From an uncultured Eubacteriales bacterium (GTDB lineage Bacteria; Bacillota; Clostridia; Peptostreptococcales; Anaerovoracaceae), in the NCBI GenBank assembly GCA_900547295.1, contig URGK01000001.1:1-64000 (forward strand): a stretch of 64,000 nucleotides of DNA, written 5' to 3'. Below, piece after piece: positions 61,001-64,000 of this stretch; position 1 is the first letter of the stretch; the number at the start of each line of letters is the position of its first letter. Below the pieces are notes generated by a model. That model was not told the origin of the DNA. It saw only the letters and a list, made by a program, of their open reading frames with translations, and made no database searches. Both the position numbers and the translations under genes were made by a program.

Positions 61001-62292
61001 ACCTTGCAGGTTTTGGCAGCATCATAGGAGCTGCTTTCAAAGAACAGCACCGGATAGCCGTTGTTTATCCTGGCTGTGTCTGCCGCAAATGCGCTGCCGC
61101 AGATATTAAGAGCGTTGTAAAGATCCGCGCCTTTCATCTGAGCTGCTGTCATTGATTTTACATCTACACTGGTTGAAGTTGATACTCCCTTGTAGTAGCC
61201 CTCTGAGTCAGGGTCATTGTCGCAGCCCTCTAAATAGTAGCAGTTTGCAACTGTATATGAGCCGTCACCATGGCCGCCTATGCCTCTGCCGTACTTGGCA
61301 TTCTCAACATTTATTGTTCCTGTATTGTAGCAGTTGTATATGTCCATACCTGCGTTTTCACCGATTATACCGCCCGATGAGGTAGGGTATGAACCTGTTA
61401 TGTTACCTGTGTTGTAGCAGTTTACTATCTTGCCTATATAGCCTCTGCCTACGATGCCGGCTCTGCCTCTTGAGTCAGTACTTCTTACATCCGCGTGGTT
61501 GCCGCAGTTCTCTATAATTGCGCCGCCCTCAAGGTCGCCCACGTTTCCGACAATACCGCCGACCATTCTTCTGCCGTATACATATCCGCTGAGAGTCAGA
61601 TTTTTAACTCCCGGCTGGAAGCCCTCAGGCTTCTTGCTCGGATTTTTGTCATAGTCCTCTGCTATATATCCCACAAGGCCTATTGCCATTGAATTTCCGA
61701 AGTCCTTGTCTGTATATCTGTTGCAGTAAAGGTTCTCAATCTTGTGTCCGCCGCCGTCTAAAATGCCGTTAAAAAATGACTCTATGGTCTGTACGTTTTT
61801 GGTTTCACCTTTCTGATAGGATCTTGTGTCCATAGGGAATTTGCCGCCTATAGGGGTCCAGTTAGGTCCTGACCATCTGCCGTTTTTATATATGCCGCCC
61901 ATATCAAGATCTGCTGTAATATGTATGGTTTTGCCCATAAAATCATATTCGCTGGTACCTATATATACGGTATCTGACTGATTGCCGCCCTGCACACCTG
62001 TAAGTGAAAAGTTATCGACCTTAGTGCATTTAATGAGCTTTTTGTTGCCTATAATCTTTTTGCAGTCCTGTGAGACCTTGCCGTTTACCATAGCTGCAAG
62101 TCCCGCAAGCTCTGCCGGTGTTGAAATATAGTAGTCTGAAGCAGTTTTGCCTCCCTGCTCCTCATACCACGTCAGATCAACGCTGCCGTCCCATTTGCCG
62201 CTGTCTGCATATACCGCCGCCTGCGGCACGCATACCATCTGCAGCACCAGCGCTGCGCAAAGCAGCAGCGAAAACAGTTTCTTTCTGAACAT
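58015..62292 (-). CDS. Secreted GLUG-repeat surface protein
   Basis: 1,425 residues. Signal peptide 1-29 (ends AAVYAD). GLUG-type blocks such as IVNCYNTGNITGSYPTSSGG at about 65-380 and again at 617-910 (GGIAGETT, GGLAGHTT, ELYNCYNTGEING). An InlB-B-like bacterial repeat (about 430-500) and a C-terminal beta-helix-like region (about 1100-1350) ending in a lysine-rich strand domain. No FN3 module and no LPXTG. GLUG proteins are adhesins or IgA-protease-like passengers in other bacteria. Here it is embedded between the ExbD-like and NTPase genes, so it may be the surface component of cassette B. Confidence 0.85.
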   Translation of the reverse strand: MFRKKLFSLLLCAALVLQMVCVPQAAVYADSGKWDGSVDLTWYEEQGGKTASDYYISTPAELAGLAAMVNGKVSQDCKKIIGNKKLIKCTKVDNFSLTGVQGGNQSDTVYIGTSEYDFMGKTIHITADLDMGGIYKNGRWSGPNWTPIGGKFPMDTRSYQKGETKNVQTIESFFNGILDGGGHKIENLYCNRYTDKDFGNSMAIGLVGYIAEDYDKNPSKKPEGFQPGVKNLTLSGYVYGRRMVGGIVGNVGDLEGGAIIENCGNHADVRSTDSRGRAGIVGRGYIGKIVNCYNTGNITGSYPTSSGGIIGENAGMDIYNCYNTGTINVENAKYGRGIGGHGDGSYTVANCYYLEGCDNDPDSEGYYKGVSTSTSVDVKSMTAAQMKGADLYNALNICGSAFAADTARINNGYPVLFFESSSYDAAKTCKVTVNQAQGGTITGSVSGEVPYGSVIHLSYKADGGYTLDTYTAGGKPIYADYYTVTSDVTLSAEFIKLEKGNVEFKADDSCSISGKKAGTILSGGETVYVKDRQILKGEGLYQLDVLTVKAVLKDGAVPEEDNLEYTGKFVYTYTYGDGSAASNESGVHKVTTAVSKGLTVTAEPKTQEKKWTSLADTSWYSSSKSSFTIKTAGQLAGLAYLVNTKGYTFKGKTVKLANDISLKNNDGTDGIRYWNSIGSSSEKCFRGTFDGQGHTVTAMKAKTDGSYSGLFGYVYGGTVKNVTVKGTSESLGSAAGIAAYGDSAKITGCTSYVTVTAKGSNAGGITARTKDGTAISDCINRGSVTATGSNAGGIAGETTVKKDSIKTSANYGAVHADSAAAGGITGKATGCISSSANYGEITAANYAGGLAGHTTGWEIPAVKNSYNQGNVSADNTAGGLAGFAQNIELYNCYNTGEINGAQKGAVAGNFNISINNSADRTYYINDADAFGNQSQVKGHEYVTVTGKTADSMKGSSFAAALNKNAKGMFAGKTGDFPVLSHIEKKTVYTVTYTGDYTGTETVYSGESVELPKAPAGRAYIFKRDGKDWNGKNIKGNVTVSVSEKDAVYTAFLRADGKTIREISFTGGTSSLTLPSVPVKNGNDGVWAKYDLSRGNTSINALYSKKYTMGDVTLTSGYYYIDPSATGTITVNGRVTLDGDGQSLTGLSIYASKDSAVTVKDVNINNPATVITLDSAELKIEGENNFIDSCTESGNKNPCIMVKGTSYISGSGSLYGKSGLGNYAMQLAKGSTVVQKSATVKLFDDERTGGPGGIVNGINGSVRMQGGTFAAVSDTNKIHALYVKNLTVTGGNVLICANDADERKNKSTYGSALYCKSMKVTGGSLKVCSKIHETEKTFVRDSRAIVCKAFTKNYYRVKVKLPKNSNTVKVDGKTVYKGAGYTVSFDSVSHTYTDKKDKYAYIWVKKGTHKISVNGKVKKVTKSEVI

Positions 62293-62301
62293 AAAAACCT
62301 C

Positions 62302-62667
62302 CTACTCCTCATTCTTTATAACGTAGTATTTGCCGGTTTCGGCATCATAGTAAACTTCACCCAGCTTGTTCATTCCGCCGCCGTTCATATCCTCCGGCTG
62401 CTCTTTTTCCTCTATATCGCTTTCGTCAAATTCAACAGCATCATCCTTATTTATCTGCTCTCCCGGAGCTTCAAGCGTCATACCGTTTTCGGAGGAGGCA
62501 TCTCCGCCGGTGGTTGATACATCTACATTCCAGTGTATGATAAGAGCCAGCATTATACCTATCGCCAGTACCAGCATTACATCGGCCATATTTCCGGCAT
62601 AGTTTAAAGGATTTATGTCGCTGTCGTCTGCAAAGCGGTTTTTGCGTCTTCTGTCTTTTCTAATCAT
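62302..62667 (-). CDS. ExbD-like DUF2149 membrane protein, cassette B
   Basis: 121 residues from ATG 62667, overlapping the end of the ExbB-like gene by 8 nt; a longer frame to 62691 is rejected. Basic N-terminus (MIRKDRRRKNRF), NPLNYAGNMADVMLVLAIG entering the single helix, acidic linker, and the end GEVYYDAETGKYYVIKNEE, which matches the cassette A copy (DPQTGKYYIVEDR). The Asp in ADVMLV is the expected proton relay. Confidence 0.85.
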   Translation of the reverse strand: MIRKDRRRKNRFADDSDINPLNYAGNMADVMLVLAIGIMLALIIHWNVDVSTTGGDASSENGMTLEAPGEQINKDDAVEFDESDIEEKEQPEDMNGGGMNKLGEVYYDAETGKYYVIKNEE

Positions 62668-63286
62668 CGCTGTTTTTCTCCATTTCCACAACGCAGTCCA
62701 TCACGGTTTCAAGGACTGACATATAGTTATTGTACCAGCCTCTTCTGATGGTGGATATAACGATTGCTATGGCCGCAACGATAAGTCCTGCGATAGTAGT
62801 ATCAAAGGCTGTCATAAGCGACTGTGACAAAGTCATGGTGTCGCCCTGTCCCAGCGCTATTATTCCGGGGCCTAAAGGTATCAGTGTACCAAGAAGTCCG
62901 AACATAGGCCCAAGCTTTGATAAAAGGTCTGTGGGCTTTAACTTTGCGTCGTATCTTTCCTGTTCTCTCTCCAGCAGGTTTGCCGCAAGGGACTCCAGCA
63001 TCAGATTGTTAAAGTCACTGTGCTTTGTTATCTCTACGAGAGCTTCCTTCTGGGTTTTGAGAAGTCCGCTTGTCCCAATTATTTCTTCAATGGGCTGCTC
63101 CCCTGCTCTTATCTCGTCCAGCAGCTTTGGAAGCTGCACCTGCATATGCTTGTGCTCGTTCATATACTCTGAAATTATCCAGCCTATTGCAACAAGAATT
63201 GCCGCAATAAACAGTATCAGTATGATTACTACAGGTATCTGCAGCACACTTGTCATTGAATGTAATACTTTGCCTAAGATCGTCAT
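62660..63286 (-). CDS. MotA/TolQ/ExbB-type proton channel, cassette B
   Basis: 208 residues, clear paralogue of the cassette A channel: GPMFGLLGTLIPLGPGIIALGQG then LMTAFDTTIAGLIVAAIAIVI and the tail YMSVLETVMDCVVEME. Three membrane helices. Start has AGGTGA upstream and lies 9 nt after the surface-protein gene. Confidence 0.9.
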   Translation of the reverse strand: MTILGKVLHSMTSVLQIPVVIILILFIAAILVAIGWIISEYMNEHKHMQVQLPKLLDEIRAGEQPIEEIIGTSGLLKTQKEALVEITKHSDFNNLMLESLAANLLEREQERYDAKLKPTDLLSKLGPMFGLLGTLIPLGPGIIALGQGDTMTLSQSLMTAFDTTIAGLIVAAIAIVISTIRRGWYNNYMSVLETVMDCVVEMEKNSDD

Positions 63287-63295
63287 TTATTTCAC

Positions 63296-64000
63296 CTATC
63301 TCTTCCTTATAAATTCCACGTAACCTGCCGCCGCTCCGGCCGCCATAAGTCCGGCTGCGCCCACTGCAATAAACGGCATCAGTCCAAGCTCCTGCCTGTT
63401 TTCGTTTACTTCAGCCTGGTCATACTGTGACTCGTCAACCTGGGCCAGAAGCCTTGCTATATCATCATTTAAAACATAGGCTTTAAGTCCGCCGCCGTTT
63501 TCGTCACCTTTGTTTTTATCACTTCCCGCATTGCCGGAACCGTTTTCGGCAGCATCTCCTCCGCTTCCCGAGCCTGACGCATCGCCGTTTCCGTCACCAG
63601 TGCCGCCGCCCTCTCCCATAGCTACGGTACCGCCCTCAACGGAAAGACCCAGATAGGATCCGGTCAGAAATGCCTCTCCCGCTTTGAGAGTTTCGTAATC
63701 TATGGTTACTGTGATTGCATCGTTGTACTGGTTTGCAGCCTGCATTGAAATGTTCTTTATCTTCAGGATGGACTCATCGCTTGAGCTCCATTTGAGCTTG
63801 TCTATGAGTTCCTGTATCATAGCCGCATCACCTGTGGATACGTTAAAGGTTACTGTATGCGCGCCCACTTTCTGTGAAAGCTCAACCTTTTCCTGCTTTA
63901 CCTTGGGAACTCCCTTGAGAGCTATATACATAGTGTGCACGTATTTTGCAGTCTGGTTTGTCCGTGACTCCTGCGGGCTTGTCTGTCCGAAAAGCAGTCT
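63296..64000 (-). CDS. Membrane-anchored surface protein, cassette B (5' end outside window)
   Basis: The frame is open to the window edge; the Met at 63940 is internal, because the frame continues upstream as RLLFGQTSPQE...AKYVHT, which aligns with RLCAGQSLL...AKWIF of the cassette A protein at 46040-47263. The visible 235 residues hold the end of a SUOX-fold-like domain, an Ig/cohesin-type beta domain (HTVTFNVSTGDAA, LKWSSSDESILKI), a Gly/Asp/Ser-rich linker, and a C-terminal membrane helix with basic tail (AAGYVEFIRKR). Same position before the ExbB-like gene as in cassette A. Confidence 0.8.
   Translation of the reverse strand, partial: RLLFGQTSPQESRTNQTAKYVHTMYIALKGVPKVKQEKVELSQKVGAHTVTFNVSTGDAAMIQELIDKLKWSSSDESILKIKNISMQAANQYNDAITVTIDYETLKAGEAFLTGSYLGLSVEGGTVAMGEGGGTGDGNGDASGSGSGGDAAENGSGNAGSDKNKGDENGGGLKAYVLNDDIARLLAQVDESQYDQAEVNENRQELGLMPFIAVGAAGLMAAGAAAGYVEFIRKR

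Overview
This 64 kb window looks like chromosome of an anaerobic, Gram-positive clostridial bacterium (Eubacteriales, probably the Anaerovoracaceae / old Family XIII neighbourhood; the taxon is inferred). Pointers are AGGAGG ribosome-binding sites, sigma-A promoters with about 17 bp spacing, intrinsic terminators with U tracts, a LexA/DinR-type SOS box, a monomeric [FeFe]-hydrogenase, a tungsten-type aldehyde:ferredoxin oxidoreductase (AOR), and large secreted FN3/Ig/GLUG proteins. Base composition is moderate, roughly 40-45 % GC by eye. I saw no rRNA, tRNA, CRISPR array or prophage.

Layout. 1-5.5 kb: F-type ATP synthase operon (atpI-B-E-F-H-A-G-D, minus strand, atpD cut by the window edge). 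5.6-9.4 kb: ABC ATPase plus a coiled-coil FtsX-type permease. 9.6-22 kb: a 2,686-residue secreted protein, a divergent GHKL sensor kinase, a LytTR response regulator and a GPH-type symporter. 22.3-27 kb: a GABA-type aminotransferase, a beta-CASP nuclease and nicotinate phosphoribosyltransferase. 27.2-29.6 kb: a decayed patch (IS1182-like remnant, MerR-like stub, EamA transporter, frameshifted nitroreductase). 29.9-36.8 kb: uvrBA under an SOS box, hydrogenase, and a scar joining AlkD and AraC fragments.

37-64 kb is the striking part. Cassette A (37.2-51.3 kb) encodes, in transcription order, a secreted SUOX-fold/FN3 protein, a BtuCD-type ABC importer (permease, ATPase, lipoprotein receptor), a membrane-anchored Ig-like protein, an ExbB/TolQ/MotA-like channel, an ExbD-like DUF2149 protein, a SUOX-fold lipoprotein, another SUOX/FN3 protein and a 1,997-residue protein with about eight SUOX-fold domains and a beta-propeller. 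Cassette B (55.6-64 kb, running off the window) repeats the Ig-like protein, ExbB-like, DUF2149 and BtuCD-type genes and adds a GLUG surface protein and a THEP1-like NTPase. Between them lies an AOR operon (polyferredoxin, AOR, MoaD-like, MOSC, ThiF/MoeB-like).

Four structured RNA leaders sit in this region. All share an AGGGUA-stem-GNRA-stem-UGCCU(C/G)CC core. Two (upstream of SUOX-fold proteins in cassette A) also carry a GAAA tetraloop with a matching 11-nt-type tetraloop receptor. One controls the AOR operon through a terminator. One is a complete promoter-aptamer-terminator unit with no sense gene behind it. I read them as molybdenum/tungsten-cofactor (Moco/Tuco-type) riboswitches. This ties the surface proteins and ExbBD-like motor to Mo/W or pterin-cofactor status and suggests a cofactor-regulated, possibly motor-energised acquisition system on a Gram-positive surface. 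RNA structures and gene families are read from the sequence; ligand and transport substrate are inference.
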